Origin: JAHEEL01 sp034660035 | GTDB lineage: Bacteria > Actinomycetota > Acidimicrobiia > Spongiisociales > UBA5794 | Assembly: GCA_034660035.1 (NCBI GenBank) | Contig: JAYEIJ010000062.1 | Span: 1-64,000 of the forward strand | DNA: 64,000 bases | Direction of reading: 5' to 3' | Shown: positions 57,616 through 64,000 of the stretch, piece after piece | Numbering within the stretch: the stretch's first letter is position 1 | Layout of the letters: every line of letters begins with the position of its first letter | Made by a program: the position numbers and the translations under genes | The notes under the pieces: model-generated | Seen by the model: the letters and a program-made list of their open reading frames with translations, nothing else | Databases searched by the model: none | Told to the model about the DNA's origin: nothing

Positions 57616-58125
57616 ATGCGCAGACTCGCCAAGATACTCGCCGTGGTGCTCGGTGTAGTCATAGTGGAACAGCTGGTCGAGACCGTACTGATGATGTGGG
57701 CGTTTCACTCCCGCAGCCCGCTGGCGATGGGGTTGCTCAAGCGCTACCACAAGTACGTGACCAATCCGGTGATGGTCCGGTTCATCTCGGGCCGGTCAGC
57801 GCACGCCGCGTTGCTCCATCACGTCGGTAGGCGGTCGGGGAAAGCTTACGAGACGCCCCTGACGGCTCACCGGACGGAAGACACCATCATCGTGGGGCTG
57901 CCCTACGGCACGGGAGTCGACTGGTTGCGCAACCTGCAAGCTGCCGGTCAGGGTGTTGTGGAACTCGATGGCCAGAGTGTCACTGTCGATGAACTGGAGG
58001 TGGTTCCAGTCGACCGCGTCATGGCGCTCCTTCCCCCTTTCATGGTTCGAATCTTCCATCTGCACGACACCGAACACGCCCTCCGCCTACACGTCGCGGG
58101 ACCCGGCGAGCGACTGTCCGCCTGA
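57616..58125 (+). CDS. Nitroreductase/deazaflavin-dependent oxidoreductase family (DUF385, Ddn-like)
   Basis: 169 residues from ATG 57616 (other ATGs upstream are possible). An N-terminal membrane-like segment (ILAVVLGVVIVEQLVETVLMMW) precedes the split-barrel: AALLHHVGRRSGKAYETPLTA and IIVGLPYGTGVDWLRNLQAAG are typical of F420H2-dependent Ddn relatives. Its upstream region overlaps the integrase remnant. Substrate unknown. Confidence 0.82.
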   Translation: MRRLAKILAVVLGVVIVEQLVETVLMMWAFHSRSPLAMGLLKRYHKYVTNPVMVRFISGRSAHAALLHHVGRRSGKAYETPLTAHRTEDTIIVGLPYGTGVDWLRNLQAAGQGVVELDGQSVTVDELEVVPVDRVMALLPPFMVRIFHLHDTEHALRLHVAGPGERLSA

Positions 58126-58182
58126 AGCCCGCTGTCTGCCTCGCTAGCGGCTTTCGCCGCGCTGCGGCAACGCGTCGACCGG

Positions 58183-58878
58183 CTAGGTCAGGGATTCTGC
58201 GAATCTTCGGAAGGCTCCTGAGGCCTGGGTGTGGATCGGTTTGGAATGGCAGAAGGCTGCGATCTCGAACTCGAATTCGGCGAGGTGGCGCAGACTGCCG
58301 TCGATTTCTGGTGTGGACCGGTTGTACCCGCGTTTCACCCTGCCATCTTTGGTAGCCCAGGCGGCGTCCCCCACAAGCAGGAGCCCGCCGTCTCGATCCA
58401 GAAGGTAGGAGGTATGTCCGGGAGTGTGTCCGGGCGTGTCGATGGCACGAAGATCTCCTGGAAGCAGTTCCTTGGCGTCTTCGGTGACGAAGTGGTCCAC
58501 CTCTACGGGAGGTGCGTCCGGGAAGAAGACCGCCAACCAGAACAACGGCCGGAAATACCAGTGGGTAGGCGGTGTGGGTGGTTTCACGACTCCCTGAATC
58601 GCAGGCGTGTCTCCTTCGGATGCATAGACGCTGGCCTTGGATGCCGCCTTGATTGCTGCAGCGCTCCCCGCGTGGTCGCCGTGGGAATGGGTGAGCAGGA
58701 TCGCTCTGACATCGTCGAGAGTACGGCCGACCTCTTTCAGGTTCTGGGAGATTGCACCTTCTCTGCCACGGACCAGAGTGTCCACCAACGTCACGCCCTC
58801 ATCACCATCGATGATGTACGAGTTCACTATCCCGGTGCCGAGCTGATACACGCCGTCGACAAGGAGTTCCATCCTCAT
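58183..58878 (-). CDS. Metallo-beta-lactamase fold hydrolase
   Basis: 231 residues from ATG 58878 (AGGAGCTGC upstream). LLTHSHGDHAGSAAAIK is the di-metal motif; DTPGHTPGHTSYLLDRDGG and LLVGDAAWATKDG supply further metal ligands (His, Asp) and the terminal FCHSKPIHTQ the last His. It probably hydrolyses a thioester, lactone or ester. It follows the ATC hydrolase-like gene by 16 bp on the same strand. Confidence 0.9.
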   Translation of the reverse strand: MRMELLVDGVYQLGTGIVNSYIIDGDEGVTLVDTLVRGREGAISQNLKEVGRTLDDVRAILLTHSHGDHAGSAAAIKAASKASVYASEGDTPAIQGVVKPPTPPTHWYFRPLFWLAVFFPDAPPVEVDHFVTEDAKELLPGDLRAIDTPGHTPGHTSYLLDRDGGLLLVGDAAWATKDGRVKRGYNRSTPEIDGSLRHLAEFEFEIAAFCHSKPIHTQASGAFRRFAESLT

Positions 58879-58894
58879 TGCAGCTCCTCTTCGT

Positions 58895-59668
58895 TCACCT
58901 ACCGGTTGCTTCGCTCGATGCTCCGGGTTGTGGTTGACCGCAGGTTCGCTCGACGAACTCGGGAGGCCAGGGAGCGGATGTCACCCCCTGCTTGGAGTAC
59001 CGGAAGTCGCATCGGTCGCAGCCCCAGGCCAGGGTCTTGGTCCGTCGAAGTCCGGTTCCTATCCCCTCGTACTTCACATAGTCGAGGTCGCAGAGATACG
59101 GGCCGAGCTCGTCGGCCTCTTGGGCGTGGAAGAACTTGACGATGCCGCACTCGGTCGTGTCCATCCCGAAGTCGAAGGTTTCCCCGTCGCCGTCGATGCG
59201 CTCGAACACCCAGTCTCCCGGATAGCGGCGGGCCTGCGACTTGCGAGCAGCCCTCTCCAATCGCCACCTCCTCAGCCTGGTGAAGTAGTATCTGCCGGCC
59301 CCGTGACGAACCACTCGGGGAAACCGCTCCGTCTCCGCTTGTGCCGTCCGGTGAAGCAACTCTCCGGTGTCCTCGAGACTCCCGCCGTGCCGGATGACCA
59401 CCCGGTACAACGCCAGCGCCCGCGCCGCGAACGAGAGATGGCCGGATTTGCTGTTCCGCCATCCCCCGATGTACGGAACCTCGGGGATCAGACGCCGATA
59501 CTCGTCCAGCATCTCCCCCCGCATCACCACCACCGTCTCCTCACCGAAACGGTCAACCAGGGCATCACCCCACCGCTCCGAGTACCGGTCGAATCTGCCT
59601 ACCAGCTTCTCCATCTGCCGACTCGAAGTCGGTGCCTTCGTCTCAGGCCGGTTCTTCTCGACCCTCAT
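58895..59668 (-). CDS. L-2-amino-thiazoline-4-carboxylic acid hydrolase family protein
   Basis: 257 residues. The conserved core is DTTECGIVKFFHAQEADELGPYLCDLDYVKYEG and LRRTKTLAWGCDRCDFRYSK (in parts), with several Cys that may bind a metal. It matches the ATC-hydrolase family named for the Pseudomonas L-cysteine pathway, though most relatives are uncharacterised. It is upstream of the MBL hydrolase and likely co-transcribed. A TTGACA-like element (59736-59741, minus strand) lies 68 bp upstream, without a good -10 box. Confidence 0.75.
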   Translation of the reverse strand: MRVEKNRPETKAPTSSRQMEKLVGRFDRYSERWGDALVDRFGEETVVVMRGEMLDEYRRLIPEVPYIGGWRNSKSGHLSFAARALALYRVVIRHGGSLEDTGELLHRTAQAETERFPRVVRHGAGRYYFTRLRRWRLERAARKSQARRYPGDWVFERIDGDGETFDFGMDTTECGIVKFFHAQEADELGPYLCDLDYVKYEGIGTGLRRTKTLAWGCDRCDFRYSKQGVTSAPWPPEFVERTCGQPQPGASSEATGR

Positions 59669-60081
59669 GGTGACCTCCTAGGATCGCCCCGCACAGACCA
59701 CTCCACTCTTCAACCTCAGTCTCACTTTCCATCCCTGTCAAGGGTCACAATGGTTCTCCCGACCCTGGATCGTCGTTCCTGTGGGAATCGAGCACGCTGA
59801 TGGCCGCCCGGAGCCCTCACCGCCCCACCGCTGTACCGAAGTGGATACGTCTATACCCGGTGATATGCGCAGGGAAGTGGCCCGATGGTCTGCGACGACT
59901 CCGGGAGCTGCGGTGACGCCGATTGTCGAAGCCGGCGGGAATCTCGACCTCAGCACGAGCTCCGCGTAGCGGCATGCCTGGAGAGCCATTCGACCTTGTT
60001 GGCTCCCCTGGGCCTTCTTGGGCGTTCCGATCCGGATACTGAGAAACCCCGTAACCGCTATGGCTACGGGGTTTCTACTCG
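59669..60081. other. 413-bp gap between ATC hydrolase and tRNA-Pro
   Basis: No gene recognised. It contains the ATC hydrolase promoter region (TGTCAA, 59736-59741) and the tRNA-side hairpin at 60043-60075. Nothing else is supported. Confidence 0.6.
60043..60075 (-). terminator. Hairpin downstream of tRNA-Pro
   Basis: GAAACCCCGTAACC (60043-60056) pairs with GGCTACGGGGTTTC (60062-60075), one mismatch, loop GCTAT. It begins 7 bp from the tRNA 3' end (tRNA on the minus strand), the expected place for its terminator. The stem is a close cousin of the hairpin at 56042-56076. Confidence 0.65.
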
Positions 60082-60155
60082 TCGGGCTGGCCGGATTTGA
60101 ACCGGCGACCTCTTGACCCCCAGTCAAGCGCGCTGCCATGCTGCGCCACAGCCCG
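60082..60155 (-). tRNA. tRNA-Pro (GGG)
   Basis: Reading the minus strand, the acceptor CGGGCTG pairs with CAGCCCG, the anticodon arm is CTTGA-CTGGGGG-TCAAG with anticodon GGG, and the T-loop GGTTCAAATCC is canonical. 74 nt including the discriminator A; no CCA encoded. Decodes CCC/CCU. Confidence 0.95.
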
Positions 60156-60206
60156 GACTACGGCATCCTACCGTCGGCTTCGAAGAAGCCTCCGGAGGAG
60201 TCTCGC

Positions 60207-60785
60207 CTACTCTTCGGTTTCGAACTCTTCAACGGCGATCGCAGCCGCATCGGGGATACCGTCACCGTCGAGATCCACTGCAACGGCCTCAGCCACCACG
60301 GCCTCGACGTGATCGAGGGATCCGTCACCGTCGAGGTCGATACCGGCCGCTTCGACCACGACCGTCTCCGCAACGTCCGGGAGTCCGTCCCCCGTCGTGT
60401 CATAGGCAACCGTCGTTGTCTCGGTGATCTCGATCGAGTCGGGCGTCCCGTCACCGTCGAGGTCCATGACGACCTGCTCGGTCACGACTCGCGTGCCGAC
60501 GTCCGGTACGCCGTCGCCATCCACGTCAACCACGGTCTCAACGATCGTGGTCGTCTCGACGATGTCGGGAACTCCGTCTCCGTCGACATCGATCTCACGC
60601 ACCTCGGTGCTGGTTACCGCGACTCCGTCGGCGATCCCGTCGCCGTCGACGTCGATCTCGGAGGCCACTACGTCTGACATGACGATGCCGTCATCGGTCA
60701 CACCGATCGTGATCTCTTCCACTACGTCTTCGACGGCGATTTCTTCTTCGATCGTCTCGGACGCGTCATCGAATGTGGACTCCAT
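60207..60785 (-). CDS. Acidic DxDGDGxPD tandem-repeat protein
   Basis: 192 residues, very acidic. After an N-terminal acidic leader come seven tandem units of about 21 residues, each with a D-x-D-G-D-G-x-P/A-D calcium-loop-like core (IDVDGDGVPDIVETTT, MDLDGDGTPDSIEITE and so on; one unit is DTTGDGLPD). The pattern is that of thrombospondin type 3 and dockerin-like calcium loops. No signal peptide or membrane segment is evident. It may be a cytoplasmic calcium binder or a scaffold; function unknown. Confidence 0.78.
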   Translation of the reverse strand: MESTFDDASETIEEEIAVEDVVEEITIGVTDDGIVMSDVVASEIDVDGDGIADGVAVTSTEVREIDVDGDGVPDIVETTTIVETVVDVDGDGVPDVGTRVVTEQVVMDLDGDGTPDSIEITETTTVAYDTTGDGLPDVAETVVVEAAGIDLDGDGSLDHVEAVVAEAVAVDLDGDGIPDAAAIAVEEFETEE

Positions 60786-60933
60786 CGGGTTACCTCTGTG
60801 GTTGGGAAACCGCAGCGTACCCGTGTGGTGGCGCCCATGTCACCGATGACCCACGTTGCGGGCGCATGATTCGATAGGATTGCCCGATGCACGTTCGTCC
60901 ACGGCAAGCCACCGCACCTCCGCGGACACTCCC

Positions 60934-62589
60934 ATGACCGAATCCCCCGACTGGTTCACCCTCGTCATGGGGCTGACCGGTGGCCTGGCGATCTTCCTGA
61001 TCGGCATGGATCGAACGGTCAGCGGGCTGAAGGGCATCGCGGGCAATCGCCTCCGATGGATCTTGTCTCATCTCACCGGGAACCGATGGTTCGGCGCAGC
61101 GACCGGCGCCGGGATCACCGCAATCATCCAGTCATCCAGCATCACGACCGTCGTCGTCGTGGGCCTTGTCTCTGCCAAGGCGATGACACTGACTCAATCG
61201 GTCGGAGTGATCTTCGGGGCGAACGTCGGCACGACGATCACGGCGCAGATCATCGCATTCAAGGTGACCAAGTACGCTCTCGCCGCGGTCGCTATCGGTT
61301 TCGCCATCGAGTTCTTCTCTCGATCGGAACTCGCCGAGCGCATCGGAAGAACCGTCCTGGGTCTCGGGTTGGTCTTCTTCGGCATGGCCGTGATGGGCCT
61401 CGCCATGGAACCCCTCACCGAGTACCAGCCCTTCCTCGATGCGATGGCAGCGATCTCGAACGTCTGGATCGGCGTCCTCATCGGTGCGGTCTTCACGGCC
61501 CTCATCCAGTCTTCGTCGGCGACGACCGCCATCGTCATCGCCATGGCCGCGACCAACTTGATCTCACTCGAACTCGCCATCGCCTTCGTGCTCGGTGCCA
61601 ACGTGGGCACCTCGGTCACCGCCCAACTCGCAGCCATCGGAAAGCCGGTCGAGGCGAAGCGAGTCGCGATGGTTCACACGCTCTTCAATGTGATCGGCGT
61701 CGTGATCTGGATACCGTTCGTACCGTTCCTCGCCTCGGTAGCGATCCGCCTCTCCCCCGCCGGCGACGTGGCCCGGCAGGTTGCGTGGGCACACACGACG
61801 TTCAACGTGGCCAACCTCTTCATCTTCATCTGGTTCACGACATGGTTCGCCAAGGCGGCGACCTTCCTCGTGAAAGACCGGAAAGCGGCAGATACCCCCG
61901 TCATCGAAGCCCGGTATCTCAGCGTGGAGTTGCTCGCGACGCCCTCCATCGCCCTCGATCGTGCCCGCATGGAGATCGCTCGGATGGGTACCCGGGTCCG
62001 CGACATGGTGATCGCAGGCGTACCGGCAGCGGTTTCCGGCACAGAAACCGATCTCGCTGCCGTGGAAGCTTCCGACGACGAAGTGGACGAGCTTCACGCT
62101 CAGGTCGTGGCCTACCTCGGTCGTATCTCCGAACGCGATATCACCCGGGAACAGACCAACGAGCTCCTCGGACTCCTCGAGGCGGCGGGAGACATGGAGG
62201 CCATCGGCGATGCCGTGGAGATCAACCTCGTCTCCGACGGCAGGCGCCGCCTGGAAGCGGGTCTCATGATCTCTCCCTCAACGGCCGCTGTCATCAACGA
62301 CATCGCCACCGAGGTCATTACGGCTGTCGACATCGCCGTGGGGGCCGTCGGTCGCAGCAGTCCGGAGGCCGCGCGTCGGGCGATCGACATGAAGCCCGAG
62401 ATCACCGCCCGAACGACCCACGCGATCGAGTACCAGCTCGAACGGCTGACGGCCGACGAGCCCGATCGCGTCGAGGCGTACCGCATCGAGTCGGACATCA
62501 TCGAGGACCTGAAGCGCATCTACTACTACGCGAAGCGGGCCGCCCGAGTCGGTGTTCCCGATGAGCAACCAACAGAGTCCCCCGAGTAG
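60934..62589 (+). CDS. Na/Pi cotransporter family protein with PhoU-like C-terminal domain
   Basis: 551 residues from ATG 60934. The duplicated Na_Pi_cotrans repeats carry ITAIIQSSSITTVVVVGLV and ALIQSSSATTAIVIAMA, both with the QSSS motif, and FGANVGTTITAQ and LGANVGTSVTAQ. About eight membrane helices precede a helical C-terminal domain (residue 340 onward; ARMEIARMGTRVRDMVIAG, LGLLEAAGDMEAIGDAVEI) related to PhoU. It probably imports phosphate with sodium. Divergent from the DGDG-repeat gene. Confidence 0.9.
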   Translation: MTESPDWFTLVMGLTGGLAIFLIGMDRTVSGLKGIAGNRLRWILSHLTGNRWFGAATGAGITAIIQSSSITTVVVVGLVSAKAMTLTQSVGVIFGANVGTTITAQIIAFKVTKYALAAVAIGFAIEFFSRSELAERIGRTVLGLGLVFFGMAVMGLAMEPLTEYQPFLDAMAAISNVWIGVLIGAVFTALIQSSSATTAIVIAMAATNLISLELAIAFVLGANVGTSVTAQLAAIGKPVEAKRVAMVHTLFNVIGVVIWIPFVPFLASVAIRLSPAGDVARQVAWAHTTFNVANLFIFIWFTTWFAKAATFLVKDRKAADTPVIEARYLSVELLATPSIALDRARMEIARMGTRVRDMVIAGVPAAVSGTETDLAAVEASDDEVDELHAQVVAYLGRISERDITREQTNELLGLLEAAGDMEAIGDAVEINLVSDGRRRLEAGLMISPSTAAVINDIATEVITAVDIAVGAVGRSSPEAARRAIDMKPEITARTTHAIEYQLERLTADEPDRVEAYRIESDIIEDLKRIYYYAKRAARVGVPDEQPTESPE

Positions 62590-62595
62590 GTCCTT

Positions 62596-62751
62596 CTACC
62601 CCGAGATCCACCCGATGAGCGCCCCGATCCCCTGGATGAGTCTCCAACCGAGGTAGAGGGCCGTGAGGCCGATGAGCAGCATGAATCCGATCGGCCAGCG
62701 CTGCTGCTCGGCGTCCCGGTCCGTGTCGTCCGCCGTTCGCTCTTCGGTCAT
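62596..62751 (-). CDS. Small membrane protein, 51 residues, linked to acyl-CoA carboxylase
   Basis: ATG at 62751, sharing ATGA with the carboxylase beta-subunit stop. It begins MTEERTADDTDRDAEQQRWP, then one hydrophobic helix (IGFMLLIGLTALYLGWRLI) and GIGALIGWISG. It converges on the Na/Pi gene. Translational coupling with the carboxylase gene is the main evidence that it is real; function unknown. Confidence 0.72.
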   Translation of the reverse strand: MTEERTADDTDRDAEQQRWPIGFMLLIGLTALYLGWRLIQGIGALIGWISG

Positions 62752-64000
62752 ACGGGCGGGATGCCGTGGCGCCGTTCCGAGAAGCTCCGGTCCTTTCGTG
62801 CGGCGTATCGGAGCCGGGCGATGATCTCCCGACGCAGTTCCTCCGGCTGGATGACCGCATCGATGACGTTCTCCGAGGCGAGTCTCAGCAGATCGACGTC
62901 CGCGGAGTACTCCGCGCGGCGTTCCTCGACGAACGCCTCCCTCTCGTCTTCCGGTAGCGACTCGATCTTGTTGAAGTACACGGCGTTGATGGCCGCTTCC
63001 GGCCCCATGACGGCGATCTCCGCTGTCGGAAGTGCCAGGGTGGCGTCCGGACGGAATCCCGGTCCTGAGAACGCATAGAGGCCCGCCCCGTACGCCTTGC
63101 GCACGATGACCGAGATCCTGGGAACCGTCGCCTCGGCGATCGCAGTGAGCATCTTGGCGCCGGCACGAATGATGCCTTCTCGCTCGACCTTCGTGCCGAT
63201 CATGAAGCCGGGAACATCCGCGAAGAAGAGCAGCGGGATGTTCATTGCGTCGCACAGCCACATGAAGCGGGCCGCCTTATCCGCTGAGTCCACGAACAGT
63301 ACGCCACCGAGATGCTTCGGCTGCGACGCAACGATCCCGACGGGCTTTCCGTCGAGCAGCGCGAACGCGGTGATCACCTCCGGGGCGAACAGCTCCTTGA
63401 CCTGGAAGAGCGACCTCGCATCGACGATCCCCTTCAAGAAGTCAAGCATGTCGTAACCGGCCTTCGGATCCTCCGGAAGCGTCTCGGCCGGTCGGAATCC
63501 TTCCTCCGGGGACTCCGGGGCGTACACCGGAGGGAGAACCCGGGTGTGGTCGGCGACGTAGCTGAAGTAGTGCTGGGCCCAGGAGATCGCTTCTTCGTCG
63601 CTCGACACGAGGGCATCTCCGCAGCCGGAGGTCTCGCAGTGCATTCGTGCACCGCCCATCGCTTCGAGCGTCGTCTCCTCGCCGATGACCATCTGCGCCA
63701 TGCGAGGCGAACCGAGGTACATCGACGCGCGCCCCTCGACCATCACGACGACGTCGCAGAACGATGGGATGTACGCGCCGCCCGCAGCGGACGGTCCGAA
63801 GAGGCAACACACCTGGGGGACGCGCCCGGAGAGACGGATCTGGTTGTAGAAGATCTTCCCTGCTCCCCGTCGTCCGGGGAAAAGATCGACCTGGTCGGTG
63901 ATGCGTGCTCCTGCGGAGTCCACGAGGAAGAAGACCGGCAGAAGCTCGTCATAGGCTGCCTCGAGGGCGCGGATGATCTTCTCGACGGTCAGACGCCCCC
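62748..64000 (-). CDS. Acyl-CoA carboxylase beta subunit (carboxyltransferase), 5' end outside window
   Basis: The frame is open at the window edge, so the N-terminus is missing; 417 codons are seen. CCLFGPSAAGGAYIPSFCDVVVMVEGRASMYLGSP and the oxyanion Gly segments (GGARMHCETSGCGD, VDSADKAARFMW, PGFMIGTKVEREGIIRAGAKM, KAYGAGLYAFSGPGF; in parts) are the carboxyltransferase domains of methylcrotonyl/propionyl/acetyl-CoA carboxylases. The biotin carboxylase subunit must be elsewhere or just upstream. Substrate acyl-CoA cannot be told. Confidence 0.93.
   Translation of the reverse strand, partial: GRLTVEKIIRALEAAYDELLPVFFLVDSAGARITDQVDLFPGRRGAGKIFYNQIRLSGRVPQVCCLFGPSAAGGAYIPSFCDVVVMVEGRASMYLGSPRMAQMVIGEETTLEAMGGARMHCETSGCGDALVSSDEEAISWAQHYFSYVADHTRVLPPVYAPESPEEGFRPAETLPEDPKAGYDMLDFLKGIVDARSLFQVKELFAPEVITAFALLDGKPVGIVASQPKHLGGVLFVDSADKAARFMWLCDAMNIPLLFFADVPGFMIGTKVEREGIIRAGAKMLTAIAEATVPRISVIVRKAYGAGLYAFSGPGFRPDATLALPTAEIAVMGPEAAINAVYFNKIESLPEDEREAFVEERRAEYSADVDLLRLASENVIDAVIQPEELRREIIARLRYAARKDRSFSERRHGIPPV

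Noticed and set aside
57189..57662. 157-codon frame over the integrase remnant
   Set aside because: It is in a different frame from the recombinase motifs and has no protein-like composition.

Overview
This window is about 62% GC and densely coded, from an actinobacterium (Actinomycetota). Acidimicrobiia or a relative is my best guess, not a proven placement. The grounds are: F420-type flavin enzymes (PPOX family at 6770-7204, Ddn-like at 57616-58125); a DUF2510 protein; a polyphosphate glucokinase; a DUF6941 protein; and a block (38319-43983) whose order pgsA, gcvH, FHA, MerR, DUF151, MerR recalls the mycobacterial pgsA2...gcvH-garA-Rv1828-Rv1829-Rv1830 neighbourhood. It reads as chromosomal sequence, with no plasmid or intact phage genes.

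Layout. 1-2610: end of a YeeE/YedE-like membrane protein, then adenosine deaminase coupled to a SAM hydrolase. 2614-5129: polar amino acid ABC transporter. 5373-7911: PPK2, MmcQ/YjbR, PPOX and HAD proteins. 7983-13766: NCS2 permease, two MDR dehydrogenases, an MFS carrier, a cupin and DUF1801. 13806-17301: TDT/SLAC1 carrier, then a membrane cytochrome b with an octaheme cytochrome c. 17499-23807: M23 peptidase, YceI, peroxiredoxin, TrkH/TrkA, SpoU methyltransferase. 23865-33090: P450, MsrB, ALDH, Maf, two acyl-CoA dehydrogenases (one glutaryl-CoA type), MscS, RNase HII, YqgE. 33145-37808: small proteins, PEBP, a second adenosine deaminase, lipase-like hydrolase, polyP glucokinase. 37885-43983: the conserved regulatory and cell-envelope block. 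44206-47998: a three-gene module of membrane sulfatase-like protein, two-part methyltransferase and tiny membrane protein. 48170-51253: FGGY kinase plus S1P-lyase-like enzyme. 51392-55993: glycosyltransferases, choline-kinase-like protein, DUF2510. 56042-60155: accessory-looking segment with an integrase remnant, ending at tRNA-Pro(GGG). 60207-64000: DGDG-repeat protein, Na/Pi symporter, and the start of an acyl-CoA carboxylase operon.

The most unusual signal is not a gene. At least nine gene junctions carry degenerate tandem repeats with a 7-nt period (9345-9404, 9424-9465, 20005-20172, 23856-23904, 29461-29488, 29694-29714, 38979-39032, 42462-42598, 44127-44140). Their consensus differs from site to site but the heptameric period is shared, resembling the heptamer STRR repeats known from cyanobacteria. 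Two tracts supply the stop codons of genes (gcvH and the P450).

Several small genes were found by direct reading: 29517-29675, 33145-33324, 51392-51508 and 62596-62751. One gene (37885-38322) appears to start at CTG in a CTGA overlap with the preceding merR gene. Product names are from motif recognition by eye; no database search was possible.
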